From JADHMP01 sp964386915 (GTDB lineage Bacteria > Bacteroidota > Bacteroidia > Flavobacteriales > Flavobacteriaceae): a stretch of 64,000 nucleotides of DNA. Each line of letters begins with the position of its first letter. Positions within the stretch are counted from its first letter, which is position 1. Position numbers and translations under genes: made by a program. This document shows positions 1 through 8,130 of the stretch, piece after piece. The DNA lies in assembly GCA_964386915.1 (NCBI GenBank), contig CAYLUQ010000013.1, positions 1 to 64,000 on the forward strand, given 5' to 3'. The notes under the pieces are model-generated. The model was not told the origin of the DNA. It saw only the letters and a program-made list of their open reading frames with translations, and ran no database searches.

Positions 1-58
1 TCGAACCCAGGACCCTCTCCTTAAAAGGGAGATGCTCTACCAACTGAGCTACCAAATC
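1..58 (-). tRNA. tRNA-Lys (anticodon TTT), 3' end cut off
   Basis: Read on the minus strand, the sequence shows a 7-base acceptor strand (GATTTGG), TA, a D-stem GCTC/GAGC, and an anticodon stem TCTCC/GGAGA. The 7-base loop CTTTTAA places TTT at the anticodon, so the tRNA decodes lysine. The start of the T-arm, including GGTTCGA, is present. The rest of the T-arm and the 3' acceptor strand lie beyond the window edge. A -7 box (TATATTTG) lies 13 bases upstream. Confidence 0.93.
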
Positions 59-70
59 TTTTTAAGGGTG

Positions 71-78
71 CAAATATA
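71..78 (-). promoter_or_regulatory. -7 promoter box for tRNA-Lys
   Basis: The minus strand reads TATATTTG, an exact match to the Bacteroidota -7 consensus TAnnTTTG. It ends 13 bases before the mature tRNA 5' end, which would give a short processed leader. No clear -33 TTG at the usual spacing was found. Confidence 0.5.
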
Positions 79-112
79 TTATCAATATTTCTTTTTTCCC
101 TCTCATTTCTCA

Positions 113-120
113 TAAATTTG
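113..120 (+). promoter_or_regulatory. -7 promoter box for aroK
   Basis: TAAATTTG matches TAnnTTTG exactly and lies about 30 bases before the TTG start of shikimate kinase. I see no convincing -33 element. This fits a promoter in the intergenic space shared divergently with tRNA-Lys. Confidence 0.45.
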
Positions 121-151
121 TCAGTTCTTAAACACTCTAAATAAAAAGCTG

Positions 152-670
152 TTGATTGTTCTTTTAGGCTATATGGGAAGCGGGAAATCACGTGTAGGCA
201 AAGCCTTAGCCGAACAGATGAAAATTCCTTTTTTAGATCTTGACGCCTATATTGAAGCGGAAGAAAACCGATCTATTCCAGCTATTTTTAATGCAGTGGG
301 TGAATTGGGATTTCGAAAATTGGAATGGAACTACTTGCAACAACTTGTTGCTCAAAAAGAAAATCAAGTGTTGGCTCTAGGAGGCGGAACACCTTGCTAC
401 TCTAATGTGATGGGATTTCTAAAATCTCAACCTCAAATACGAACGGTTTTTTTAAAAACGCAACTTGCTACTCTTGCAGAACGTTTGTGGTCAGAACGAC
501 GTCATCGTCCCATGATTGCCCACATTGAATCTCAAGAAGCTTTGGTAGAATTTATTGGAAAGCATCTTTTTGAGCGCAACCCTTTTTATGAACAGGCCCT
601 CTATCGGGTTGATACGTCTGCTAAAAGTGTTTCGACAATAGTAGCCGAATTAGAAAGCCTATTAGGTTAA
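152..670 (+). CDS. aroK: Shikimate kinase
   Basis: Cytoplasmic enzyme that phosphorylates shikimate with ATP in the chorismate (aromatic amino acid) pathway. The 172-residue length is normal for the family. Visible motifs are the P-loop GYMGSGKS (6-13), a shikimate-binding DLD (29-31), the FRxxE segment (54-58), the GGG turn (77-79) and the LID arginine in RRHRP (about 116-120). The start is TTG: the P-loop begins at residue 6, as in relatives, and no in-frame ATG lies just upstream. Its last nine bases overlap the end of the convergent phosphoribosyltransferase gene. No other aromatic-pathway gene is nearby. Confidence 0.93.
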   Translation: MIVLLGYMGSGKSRVGKALAEQMKIPFLDLDAYIEAEENRSIPAIFNAVGELGFRKLEWNYLQQLVAQKENQVLALGGGTPCYSNVMGFLKSQPQIRTVFLKTQLATLAERLWSERRHRPMIAHIESQEALVEFIGKHLFERNPFYEQALYRVDTSAKSVSTIVAELESLLG

Positions 671-1165
671 ATAGACCCCTTTTTTGGCACCCTTCATTTC
701 TACTTCAACGTGTTCTTTGAGAGAGGTGGAAAGTGAAAGCCCCTTAAAATCAGCTTTAATTGGATATTTTTTGTGATTTCTATTCACCATAACAGCCGTT
801 TGCAATTGGGTTAGGGGCACGCTCAGAAAGTGATGAACAGCATGAATTAATGTCTTTCCGGTATTCAAGACATCATCCACGATCACTACCGATTCATTTT
901 TGAGTTGCTCCAAGGGCGTGTCGGTTGTTAGGCTATGCATGGGATTTTTTTTGTCCATTATAATTGCCACACAACTCACTTCTAAATTGCTGATGGCACC
1001 AAGGTGGGTACAAAGTTCTTCGGCTAACAACAAACCGTTTTTGGCAATTCCCGCTATGACCACCTTTTTATTAGAAACATTGCTTTCGTAGATTTGAAAG
1101 GCAAGTCTTTTAACAACGGCTTCCATTTTAGCAGCATCCATAATTTTATTTGACGTTGTACTCAT
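662..1165 (-). CDS. PyrR-like phosphoribosyltransferase
   Basis: A 167-residue type I phosphoribosyltransferase. The PRPP-binding signature VVIVDDVLNTGKT sits at residues 93-105, preceded by a Rossmann-like core. It most resembles the PyrR/uracil phosphoribosyltransferase group, but the substrate (uracil, hypoxanthine or another base) cannot be read from the sequence, and a pyrimidine-operon regulatory role is not shown. It ends convergently within the last bases of aroK and is followed upstream by the S4-domain gene. A -7 box (TATTTTTG) lies 17 bases before the ATG, so it is probably transcribed on its own. Confidence 0.8.
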   Translation of the reverse strand: MSTTSNKIMDAAKMEAVVKRLAFQIYESNVSNKKVVIAGIAKNGLLLAEELCTHLGAISNLEVSCVAIIMDKKNPMHSLTTDTPLEQLKNESVVIVDDVLNTGKTLIHAVHHFLSVPLTQLQTAVMVNRNHKKYPIKADFKGLSLSTSLKEHVEVEMKGAKKGVYLT

Positions 1166-1181
1166 AGGTGCTCTGTTTTTT

Positions 1182-1189
1182 CAAAAATA
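1182..1189 (-). promoter_or_regulatory. -7 promoter box for the phosphoribosyltransferase gene
   Basis: Minus-strand TATTTTTG matches TAnnTTTG. It lies 17 bases from the ATG, between this gene and the S4-domain gene. No good -33 partner was seen. Confidence 0.4.
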
Positions 1190-1197
1190 GAAATTAT

Positions 1198-1578
1198 TTA
1201 GTCAGTCTTTTCTTTAGAATCTTGAAGGTCGTCAATTTTACGACGATCTCGTTTGGTGGGTCTTCCAGTGCCTCTTTCTCGTTGGCCATCGGCCGCTAGG
1301 TGTTGCATTTCTTGCACTTCAAAGGCATCGGCGGTAGTGGTTTCGTGCACATATAGAGACACCCACTTAGCACTCACTCTGCTTTTGGGAAATTCCAAAA
1401 TTTGAAACTCGCGCCAAACTTGATTATGCCGCACACTCACTTGGTCTCCCACAAAGGGTTCGCGGGAAGGTTTGACCACCTGACCATTGATTTTAATCCA
1501 GCCTTTTTTACACGAATGACTCGCAATATTACGTGACTTATAAAGCCTAATGCACCATAAAAATTGATCAATTCGCAT
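1198..1578 (-). CDS. S4-domain RNA-binding protein, Hsp15/HslR-like
   Basis: A 126-residue basic protein. The N-terminal S4 RNA-binding fold (about residues 1-60) starts MRIDQFLWCIRLYKSR and includes the typical 'K.G.I.ING....S' turn. The C-terminal tail is basic and includes GRPTKRDRR. Hsp15 of E. coli binds free 50S subunits carrying a nascent peptidyl-tRNA and helps recycle stalled ribosomes, and this protein has the same layout and length. The function is inferred by family. It is 32 bases upstream of the phosphoribosyltransferase gene in the same direction. Confidence 0.82.
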   Translation of the reverse strand: MRIDQFLWCIRLYKSRNIASHSCKKGWIKINGQVVKPSREPFVGDQVSVRHNQVWREFQILEFPKSRVSAKWVSLYVHETTTADAFEVQEMQHLAADGQRERGTGRPTKRDRRKIDDLQDSKEKTD

Positions 1579-1652
1579 GGATTAATTCAGTTGAATATGA
1601 ATAACAAAAATAAAGTAAAATTGTATCTTGCGCTCCAAAATAAAAAAGCATC

Positions 1653-2423
1653 ATGAAACTTCTTATACCCATATCTTTTATTTTGCTTGTTGTTTTGGCT
1701 TCTTGTAAAAAGGATGAGGAAACCCAGGAGCCCATTCGAGACGTGACCGAACAGGCCGCTGCCGACAAAGATGCCTTGCTGGAATTTTTACAATCGCACA
1801 CCTACAATTATGAGGATTTTGAAGTGGACAACCCCACTGCTACCATTGCGATTGAAATTGATACCCTCACAGACGCCAACAGTGATAAAACACCCTTGAT
1901 CGATTGGGTACAAGAGCGTCAAATAAATGTCTACACCAATGATGGAAATGTCATTCCTCATACGCTCTATTATCTAGTTGCGCGCCAAGGTGTTGGGGCT
2001 CAACCCGCTGTCGTAGATTCTACTTATGTAGCCTATGAAGGTTCTTTGCTTAATGGAACCGTTTTTGACCAAAGACAAAGCCCCATTTGGTTTGATTTGT
2101 TGCAATCCATAAAAGGATTTAGAGAAGGTGTAACGGCTTTTAAATCGGGCACCTATACCGTAAATGAGGACAATACCGTTAATTTTAAAAATTATGGGCA
2201 GGGAGTCCTTTTTATTCCCTCAGGTATGGGTTATTTTTCTTCTACTCAAGCTAAAATTCCGGCCTATTCGCCTCTGGTGTTTAAAATCTCTTTATTTATC
2301 ACCAAAGAGTCTGATCACGATCAAGATGGGATATTGACTAAAAATGAATTTGACAACAACAATGATGGCACTCCAGACGATACAGACGAAGACGGCATTC
2401 CCGATTATTTAGATCAAGATTAA
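1653..2423 (+). CDS. FKBP-type peptidyl-prolyl isomerase lipoprotein with Asp-rich tail
   Basis: A 256-residue secreted lipoprotein. The signal peptide ends in the lipobox LASC with Cys18. An unassigned spacer is followed by an FKBP-like domain (about 122-216) recognised from YVAYEG, NGTVFD, GFREGV and LFIPSGMGY. The last 36 residues form an Asp/Asn-rich tail (D-x-D-x-D-G repeats) that resembles thrombospondin type 3 or EF-hand calcium loops. It probably acts on envelope proteins at the outer membrane. Several FKBP active-site positions are changed, so catalysis is uncertain. The end overlaps the convergent barrel gene by four bases. A near-consensus -7 box (TATCTTGC) is at 1623-1630. Confidence 0.85.
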   Translation: MKLLIPISFILLVVLASCKKDEETQEPIRDVTEQAAADKDALLEFLQSHTYNYEDFEVDNPTATIAIEIDTLTDANSDKTPLIDWVQERQINVYTNDGNVIPHTLYYLVARQGVGAQPAVVDSTYVAYEGSLLNGTVFDQRQSPIWFDLLQSIKGFREGVTAFKSGTYTVNEDNTVNFKNYGQGVLFIPSGMGYFSSTQAKIPAYSPLVFKISLFITKESDHDQDGILTKNEFDNNNDGTPDDTDEDGIPDYLDQD

Positions 2424-3010
2424 AAGCGGAAAGCTAAATCAAGTATTAGTTGTTTAGGGCGGTTATCAAAAGATCCAAAGGGTAGGGGCACATTGTTTTT
2501 GATGAGTTTAATTTCATTTTGTTTAAAAGCACGTTCATAGCGCAAGCCAACGCCTAAAGCACCTAAGTGAAAGCGCGTGCCCAAGTGCAATCCAATAGTG
2601 CTTTCTTTTTTTGCTTCTTCAAAAAAGGCACTGTTTTTTATCTTTTCTGTGAGGGAAAATTTTATAGAGGGTCCTGCAAACACACTTAGTAGGGGAACTA
2701 TTTTAAAGCCAACGGAAATAGGCATTTCTAAATTTCCTTGGGTGTAGTCAAAATCTTTAAACTTCAAGCGTGCTGAAGCAAAATGCAACTCAGGACGAAC
2801 AAAAACGGAAGCCAATTCAATTTGGCTGTAGAGTCCTATTTGCATGTTCGAAATCTTGTTTTCTATAGCCTCTAGGCGGTTGTCTTCTTCAAAAAGTTTT
2901 AACAATTTGGTGTCTGAAGGAAAAGCAGCCCCCAGTTTGGCACCCCATTCTACTTGTGAAAAAAGCGATTGAGTAAGAACTAAAAAGAATAAAACACAAT
3001 AACGACGCAT
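2420..3010 (-). CDS. Outer-membrane beta-barrel protein, PorT-like
   Basis: A 196-residue protein with an N-terminal signal peptide (hydrophobic LFFLVLTQSLFSQ). Alternating amphipathic strands end in a terminal aromatic residue (LDLAFRF), as expected for an outer-membrane barrel. It resembles the small PorT-family 'outer membrane beta-barrel' proteins common in Bacteroidota. The specific function is unknown. It is followed downstream by the convergent FKBP lipoprotein and lies just after the transketolase pair in the same direction (29-base gap). Confidence 0.7.
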   Translation of the reverse strand: MRRYCVLFFLVLTQSLFSQVEWGAKLGAAFPSDTKLLKLFEEDNRLEAIENKISNMQIGLYSQIELASVFVRPELHFASARLKFKDFDYTQGNLEMPISVGFKIVPLLSVFAGPSIKFSLTEKIKNSAFFEEAKKESTIGLHLGTRFHLGALGVGLRYERAFKQNEIKLIKNNVPLPFGSFDNRPKQLILDLAFRF

Positions 3011-3039
3011 CCTAATTTATAACGAATGAAGCTTTGGAT

Positions 3040-3993
3040 TTATTTTCTCTGAATCGCTTTTTTAGCTTTTTCGAAAATAGCCTTGGCATTCAGACCATAT
3101 TTTTCCATCAACTGTTCGGGTGTGCCCGATTCACCAAAGGAATCCATCACCGCTACATATTCTTGAGGGCTAGGCAATTGACGGGCTAAGAGTCCTGCCA
3201 CACTTTCTCCCAGTCCTCCTAAATAGTTGTGCTCTTCGGCGGTCACAACACATTTTGTTTTTTGAAGCGAGTTTACAATTAATGCTTCATCTAGGGGTTT
3301 GATGGTATGGATATTCACAACTTCTGCTGAAATGCCATCCTGAGCTAATGCCTCTGCTGCCTGAAGGGCTTCCCAAACCAAATGTCCCGTAGCGATTAGC
3401 GTAACATCAGTTCCAGGACGCATTAAAATTCCTTTTCCGATTTCAAAGCCTCCCTTTTCGGGGGTGAAATTGGCTACTTTTGGACGACCAAATCGTAAAT
3501 AGACCGGCCCGTGGTGATCGGCAATGGAAAGCGTGGCAGCTTTTGTTTGATTGTAATCACAAGGATTAATAACCGTCATGCCAGGGAGCATTTTCATCAT
3601 GCCGATATCTTCTAAAATTTGATGCGTTGCCCCGTCTTCTCCCAAGGTGATTCCTGCATGAGAAGCACAGATCTTTACATTTTTATGAGAATAGGCAATA
3701 GATTGTCTAATTTGATCATAAACCCGTCCGGTGGAAAAATTAGCAAAGGTACCCGTGTAGGGAATTTTTCCGCCAATGGCTAAACCAGCAGCCATACCCA
3801 TCATGTTGGCTTCAGCTATACCCACTTGAAAAAAGCGCTCGGGATTTTCATCAATAAAATCTTGCATTTTGAGTGATCCTACTAAATCGGCACAAAGCGC
3901 TACCACATTGGGATTGGTTCGGCCTAATTCAGTCAATCCGGCTCCAAAGCCAGAACGCGTATCATTTTTTCCTTGATCTATATAGTTTGTCAT
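3040..3993 (-). CDS. Transketolase, C-terminal subunit
   Basis: This 317-residue protein corresponds to the pyrimidine-binding and C-terminal domains of transketolase, which transfers two-carbon units between sugar phosphates in the non-oxidative pentose phosphate pathway. Visible are the FQVGIAEANMMGMAAG segment with the catalytic Glu that activates thiamine diphosphate, SHAGITLGEDGATHQ, and the C-terminal HNYLGGLG region. It lies 10 bases downstream of the N-terminal subunit gene, so the two are co-transcribed and must assemble into one enzyme. The split form is usual in Flavobacteriaceae and is not a broken gene. Confidence 0.93.
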   Translation of the reverse strand: MTNYIDQGKNDTRSGFGAGLTELGRTNPNVVALCADLVGSLKMQDFIDENPERFFQVGIAEANMMGMAAGLAIGGKIPYTGTFANFSTGRVYDQIRQSIAYSHKNVKICASHAGITLGEDGATHQILEDIGMMKMLPGMTVINPCDYNQTKAATLSIADHHGPVYLRFGRPKVANFTPEKGGFEIGKGILMRPGTDVTLIATGHLVWEALQAAEALAQDGISAEVVNIHTIKPLDEALIVNSLQKTKCVVTAEEHNYLGGLGESVAGLLARQLPSPQEYVAVMDSFGESGTPEQLMEKYGLNAKAIFEKAKKAIQRK

Positions 3994-4003
3994 GCTTGGT
4001 AGT

Positions 4004-4849
4004 TTAGTAGTCCCCTAAGGTTTCTTCATTTTGTGCTAAGGCTAATTGGAGTTGTTCATCGTTAGGCGCTTTGCCATGCCAAGCATGGGTGTGCATCATA
4101 TAGTCAACCCCGTTACCCATTTCAGTTTCCATCAAAATCACTATGGGTTTTCCTTGCTTGCATTTTGTTTTGGCATTTTCTAAAGTAGCCACAATTTGTT
4201 CTAGCTTATTTCCTTCTTTTAGACTCATGACTTCCCATCCGAAGGCTTTAAATTTTGCCGACAAATCTCCCATTGGTAAAACGTCGTCTGTGGCTCCATC
4301 AATTTGTTTGCCATTGAGATCTACGGTGAGAATGAGGTTGTCTACTTTTTTAGCAGCTGCATAAAGAATTGCTTCCCAATTTTGTCCTTCTTGCAATTCA
4401 CCGTCTCCACTCAAGACATAAATCAATTTGCTATCGCCGTTGAGTTTTTTAGCTTGTGATGCGCCTAAGGCAACTGACAATCCTTGCCCTAAAGAACCAG
4501 AGGCTACTCGAACCCCGGGGAGTCCTTCGTGGGTGGTAGGATGTCCCTGTAAACGTGAATCAATCAGTCTAAAAGTGTTGAGTTCTTGCACTGGAAAAAA
4601 TCCGTTTCGGGCTAAAACGCTGTAGAAAACTGGAGAGATATGACCATTGGAAAGGAAAAATAAATCTTCATTTTTTCCTTCCATTTGAAAAGGAAGTTTA
4701 TAGTCTAAGATAGTGCCATAAAGTGCTACAAAAAATTCTGTACATCCTAATGAACCTCCTGGATGTCCGGAATTAACCTTATGCACCATGCGTAAAATAT
4801 CTCTTCGCACTTGCGGAACCATGTTGTGTAAGACGGAAAGATCTGCCAT
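4004..4849 (-). CDS. Transketolase, N-terminal subunit
   Basis: A 281-residue thiamine-diphosphate-binding half of transketolase. It carries the HPGGSLG segment, the GSLGQGLS turn, and the ThDP/Mg motif GDGELQEG (GDG...N-type, with NLILTVDLNG further on). The partner is the C-terminal subunit encoded immediately downstream. A strong promoter lies upstream: TTTG at 4894-4897 and TACTTTTG at 4867-4874, separated by 19 bases, so the pair probably forms a bicistronic operon. Confidence 0.94.
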   Translation of the reverse strand: MADLSVLHNMVPQVRRDILRMVHKVNSGHPGGSLGCTEFFVALYGTILDYKLPFQMEGKNEDLFFLSNGHISPVFYSVLARNGFFPVQELNTFRLIDSRLQGHPTTHEGLPGVRVASGSLGQGLSVALGASQAKKLNGDSKLIYVLSGDGELQEGQNWEAILYAAAKKVDNLILTVDLNGKQIDGATDDVLPMGDLSAKFKAFGWEVMSLKEGNKLEQIVATLENAKTKCKQGKPIVILMETEMGNGVDYMMHTHAWHGKAPNDEQLQLALAQNEETLGDY

Positions 4850-4866
4850 ATTCTTAAATTTGCTGC

Positions 4867-4897
4867 CAAAAGTAAGTCATCGTAAGTCCTTATCAAA
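4867..4897 (-). promoter_or_regulatory. Promoter of the transketolase operon (-33 TTTG, -7 TACTTTTG)
   Basis: On the minus strand TTTG (4897-4894) is followed after 19 bases by TACTTTTG (4874-4867), an exact TAnnTTTG. The start codon is 18 bases further. This is one of the few boxes in the window with both elements at good spacing. Confidence 0.6.
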
Positions 4898-4938
4898 GGA
4901 AGTCTTTGCTTTTCCTAAGCAAAAAGTGGAGGAACTTA

Positions 4939-4955
4939 TAAACAAGCCTTGTTTA
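4939..4955. repeat. 17-base perfect palindrome upstream of tgt
   Basis: TAAACAAG-C-CTTGTTTA is a perfect inverted repeat with 8-base arms and a one-base centre, lying 25 bases before the tgt -7 box. A one-base loop makes a hairpin unlikely, so a dimeric protein site is more plausible. Related palindromes occur upstream of dnaB (9114-9129, 9175-9185). Confidence 0.4.
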
Positions 4956-4980
4956 CTTCTATCTTTTTAAGCTAGAGCCG

Positions 4981-4988
4981 TATCTTTG
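4981..4988 (+). promoter_or_regulatory. -7 promoter box for tgt, very close to the start codon
   Basis: TATCTTTG is an exact TAnnTTTG and ends 6 bases before the ATG at 4995. Transcription would begin at or next to the start codon, predicting a leaderless mRNA. This is also why the in-frame TTG at 4986, which lies inside the box, was not chosen as the start. Confidence 0.5.
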
Positions 4989-4994
4989 CCCCCA

Positions 4995-6125
4995 ATGAAA
5001 TTTAATCTTTTAGCCACTGATATTGCTTCAAAAGCACGAGCCGGCGTGCTAGAAACGCCTCATGGTACTATTGAAACACCTATTTTTATGCCTGTTGGAA
5101 CTGCTGCAACGGTTAAAGGGGTGCACCAACGCGAATTAAAAGAAGACATTAACCCCGATATAATTTTAGGCAACACCTATCACTTATACTTACGCCCGGG
5201 CACAGAAATTTTGGAACAAGCAGGGGGGCTTCATGCTTTTATGAATTGGAATCGCCCCATTTTGACCGATTCAGGGGGATATCAGGTCTATTCTCTGTCG
5301 GCTAACCGAAAGATTCAAGAAGAAGGCGTAAAATTCAAATCGCATATAGACGGTTCTTACCACTTCTTTACGCCCGAAAGGGCAATTGAAATTCAACGCA
5401 AAATTGGTGCTGATATTATCATGGCCTTTGACGAGTGCACACCCTATCCTTGTGATTTTAACTATGCCAAATCCTCCATGGAACGAACGCATCGTTGGTT
5501 AGATCGTTGCTTTCAAGCACACCGGGAAATGCCCTTTTGCTATGACACCCCTCAGACGTTATTTCCCATAGTGCAGGGTAGCACCTATACCGATTTACGT
5601 CGGGAAAGTGCCCACACTATTGCAGCACATGAGGCTCCTGGAAATGCCATTGGCGGTTTGTCAGTAGGCGAACCTGCCGAAGAAATGTATGCCATGACCG
5701 ATGAAGTTTGTGAAATTTTGCCCACCGATAAGCCACGTTATTTGATGGGTGTTGGCACACCTATTAATATTTTAGAAAACATAGCATTGGGAGTAGATAT
5801 GTTTGACTGTGTGATGCCCACCAGAAACGCCCGAAATGGTATGCTTTTCACCTCACAAGGTATTGTTAATATCAAGAATAAAAAATGGGAAAACGATTTT
5901 TCGCCTCTAGATACTTTTCCCAATTCTTTTGTTGACACCGATTATTCGAAGGCCTATTTACGTCACTTGTTTACGGTTAATGAAATGCTCGGAAAACAAA
6001 TTGCCACCTTGCACAATCTTGGGTTCTATTTGTGGTTGGTTAGAGAAGCTAGAAAACATATCTTAGCCAACAGCTTTGCCGTATGGAAACAGCAAATGGT
6101 CACCCAAATGCAAAATCGTTTATGA
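4995..6125 (+). CDS. tgt: tRNA-guanine transglycosylase, without the usual zinc cysteines
   Basis: A 376-residue enzyme that exchanges guanine-34 of GUN-anticodon tRNAs for a queuine precursor (queuosine pathway). The catalytic TDSGGYQVYSL segment, GGLSVGE, and the nucleophile region GVDMFDCVMPTR are intact. The bacterial zinc site CxCxxC, expected shortly after 'NDFSPLD', is absent. That stretch reads FPNSFVDTDY with no cysteine, although the later His (TLHNLGFYL) remains. I believe this is common in Bacteroidota homologues, but could not check. The ATG overlaps no other gene. The stop overlaps the LptF/LptG-type permease start (ATGA). Confidence 0.92.
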   Translation: MKFNLLATDIASKARAGVLETPHGTIETPIFMPVGTAATVKGVHQRELKEDINPDIILGNTYHLYLRPGTEILEQAGGLHAFMNWNRPILTDSGGYQVYSLSANRKIQEEGVKFKSHIDGSYHFFTPERAIEIQRKIGADIIMAFDECTPYPCDFNYAKSSMERTHRWLDRCFQAHREMPFCYDTPQTLFPIVQGSTYTDLRRESAHTIAAHEAPGNAIGGLSVGEPAEEMYAMTDEVCEILPTDKPRYLMGVGTPINILENIALGVDMFDCVMPTRNARNGMLFTSQGIVNIKNKKWENDFSPLDTFPNSFVDTDYSKAYLRHLFTVNEMLGKQIATLHNLGFYLWLVREARKHILANSFAVWKQQMVTQMQNRL

Positions 6126-7204
6126 AGGCTTTAAGGATTATTGATCGCTATATCATCTTTCGCTATTTAAACACTTTTTTAGTGATGATTGCCCTGTTTA
6201 TTCCCATTGGAATAATGGTTGATATTGCCGAAAAAATAGATAAGTTTAAAGAGAAAGAAGTTCCTTTTGAGGAAATACTCAGCTACTACCTCGACTTCAC
6301 TTGGTATTTTGCCTACCTGCTTTTTCCCATTTTTTTGTTTTTGGCTGTCATTTGGTTTACCTCAAAACTAGCCAATAACACAGAAGTTATTGCCATCTTA
6401 AGTTCGGGCATTTCCTTTCAGCGCTATTTGCGCCCCTTTATTGTGGCAGCCACCTTTATTGCCCTTATCGCCTTTTTTGGTGGCATGTATATTGTGCCTA
6501 AATCCAATTTGGGGTTTAATGAATTTCGTTACAAATATTTGGTTAAAAAAGAAGAACGAAATACCTCAGAGGTGTTTCAGCAAATCAATGACAACGAATT
6601 TATTTTTGTTAGCAATTATGACCCGGTTCGCAAAAGAGCAAATAATTTTACCCTAGAGCACTTCACCGACAATCAATTAAATTTCAAAATTTCGGCTCGA
6701 AGCATTCGCTGGATGGAGCGCGATAGTGTATTTAGACTTTCGGGCTACGAGAGACGTACCTTTATTGGCGATCAAGAAAGGTTAGAAAGCCGACCGCTCA
6801 AAGACACTCTTTTTGATTTTAATATAGAAGATTTAGCGCCTGTTAAATACATAGCCGAAACGCTAAATTTTGGAGAGCTCAATGCGTTCATAGCCCAAGA
6901 ACAAGAGCGGGGATCAAACTTGATTAACAATCATTTATTGGTTCGCCACAAACGCTGGAGTTTACCGGTTTCTGCTTTTGTACTCACCCTAATTGCCGTG
7001 GCCGTGGCTTCGTTCAAAAGAAGGGGAGGAATGGGTGTTAATTTGGCCTTTGGAATCATGCTGGGCTTTACCTACATCTTTTTCGATAAAATTTTTGGTG
7101 TTATGGTAAATAAATCTACATTTCCCCCTGCTCTAGCTGCCTGGCTACCCTTATTTATATTTGGTATTCTTGCCTTTTTCCTTCTTCGCTATGCCAAACG
7201 ATAG
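6122..7204 (+). CDS. LptF/LptG-type lipopolysaccharide permease (YjgP/YjgQ family)
   Basis: A 360-residue inner-membrane protein. Transmembrane segments sit at each end (N-terminal IIDRYIIFRYL...; C-terminal three helices after about residue 275) around a periplasmic beta-rich domain. LptF and LptG form the permease of the LPS exporter with the ATPase LptB, a likely homologue of which is encoded at 49085-49825 here. Which of the two this is cannot be decided by eye. The chosen ATG overlaps the tgt stop (ATGA). An earlier in-frame ATG within tgt would add 13 poorly conserved residues. The next gene starts 14 bases before this one ends, so all three genes from tgt are probably one transcript. 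Confidence 0.85.
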   Translation: MKALRIIDRYIIFRYLNTFLVMIALFIPIGIMVDIAEKIDKFKEKEVPFEEILSYYLDFTWYFAYLLFPIFLFLAVIWFTSKLANNTEVIAILSSGISFQRYLRPFIVAATFIALIAFFGGMYIVPKSNLGFNEFRYKYLVKKEERNTSEVFQQINDNEFIFVSNYDPVRKRANNFTLEHFTDNQLNFKISARSIRWMERDSVFRLSGYERRTFIGDQERLESRPLKDTLFDFNIEDLAPVKYIAETLNFGELNAFIAQEQERGSNLINNHLLVRHKRWSLPVSAFVLTLIAVAVASFKRRGGMGVNLAFGIMLGFTYIFFDKIFGVMVNKSTFPPALAAWLPLFIFGILAFFLLRYAKR

Positions 7205-8075
7205 AACCAAAAGCTTACTTTATTTTCATTTTTTAGTTTTCCTTTTTGGGTTTACCTCCATTTTGGGCGTACTCATCCAATTGGAAGCGCTGCCCTTGGT
7301 GGTTTGGCGAATGGGAATTGCGGCACTTGCTTTGGGTCTATACTGTCTTTTGTTTAAAAGACACTATTTTAATTTGCCCAAACATCTCACCGCAAAAGTC
7401 ATTCTTTCTGGAATTGTAATAGGAGTGCATTGGATTGCCTTTTTTCACGCCATAAAAATTGCTGGGGTTTCGCTCACCCTGTCTATGTTGGCCACGGGTG
7501 CCTTTTTTGTAGCCGTCATTGAACCGCTGTTTTTTAAACAAAAATGGTTGTTCTATGAATTGTTTTTTGGCACACTGGCTGCAGGAGGCATTTTGATCAT
7601 CTTTTGGGCTGAAATTGGCTCTGCCAATGGCATTTTGATGGCTTTGACAGCAGCCGTTTTAAGTGCTTTCTTTAGCGTTATGAATAGCAAAATGGTGCAT
7701 CAGGTGCCTACCATAACCCTCACTTTTTATGAATTAGCAATCGGGTTTTTAGCCCTTTTAGGATATTTAGTCTTGGTTTATCCCAATGCGTTAGCAAATG
7801 CAATGCCCACTTCTACAGACCTTTTTTGGTTGTTGTTGCTTGGCGTGATTTGCACCTCCTATGCCATGAACGCAACGTTTGTGGTGATGCGCAATTTATC
7901 GCCCTTCACCATTATGATGATCATCAATTTGGAACCCGTTTATGGCATTTTACTAGACCTCACCATTTTTGGTAAAAAAGCCCTTTTAAGTGGCTATTTC
8001 TATGTGGGATTTATAGTGGTCATGATTGCCATTATTGCCAATGGAATTTTTAAAATGAGAAAACAAACACTTTAA
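7191..8075 (+). CDS. EamA/DMT-superfamily transporter
   Basis: A 294-residue membrane protein with about ten hydrophobic segments arranged as two five-helix EamA repeats, the hallmark of the drug/metabolite transporter superfamily. It includes SLTLSMLATGAFFVAVIEPL in the first repeat and the similar PFTIMMIINLEPVYGIL in the second. The substrate is unknown, with amino acids or other metabolites typical. The start at 7191 is preferred over an upstream ATG at 7161 inside the permease gene. It overlaps that gene by 14 bases, which suggests translational coupling. Confidence 0.85.
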   Translation: MPNDRTKSLLYFHFLVFLFGFTSILGVLIQLEALPLVVWRMGIAALALGLYCLLFKRHYFNLPKHLTAKVILSGIVIGVHWIAFFHAIKIAGVSLTLSMLATGAFFVAVIEPLFFKQKWLFYELFFGTLAAGGILIIFWAEIGSANGILMALTAAVLSAFFSVMNSKMVHQVPTITLTFYELAIGFLALLGYLVLVYPNALANAMPTSTDLFWLLLLGVICTSYAMNATFVVMRNLSPFTIMMIINLEPVYGILLDLTIFGKKALLSGYFYVGFIVVMIAIIANGIFKMRKQTL

Positions 8076-8102
8076 TAGCCCGCTCTATTTTTAAAGAATT
8101 TA

Positions 8103-8110
8103 TACATTTG
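8103..8110 (+). promoter_or_regulatory. -7 promoter box for accA
   Basis: TACATTTG matches TAnnTTTG and ends 20 bases before the ATG of accA, in the short gap after the EamA transporter. No clear -33 element. Confidence 0.45.
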
Positions 8111-8130
8111 TTCTTACGATTTTAGAATGT

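Noticed and set aside
3040..4849. Transketolase broken into two pieces by a mutation
   Set aside because: Both halves start and end cleanly at the domain boundary, have a 10-base intergenic gap, and this split is the normal state in Flavobacteriaceae.
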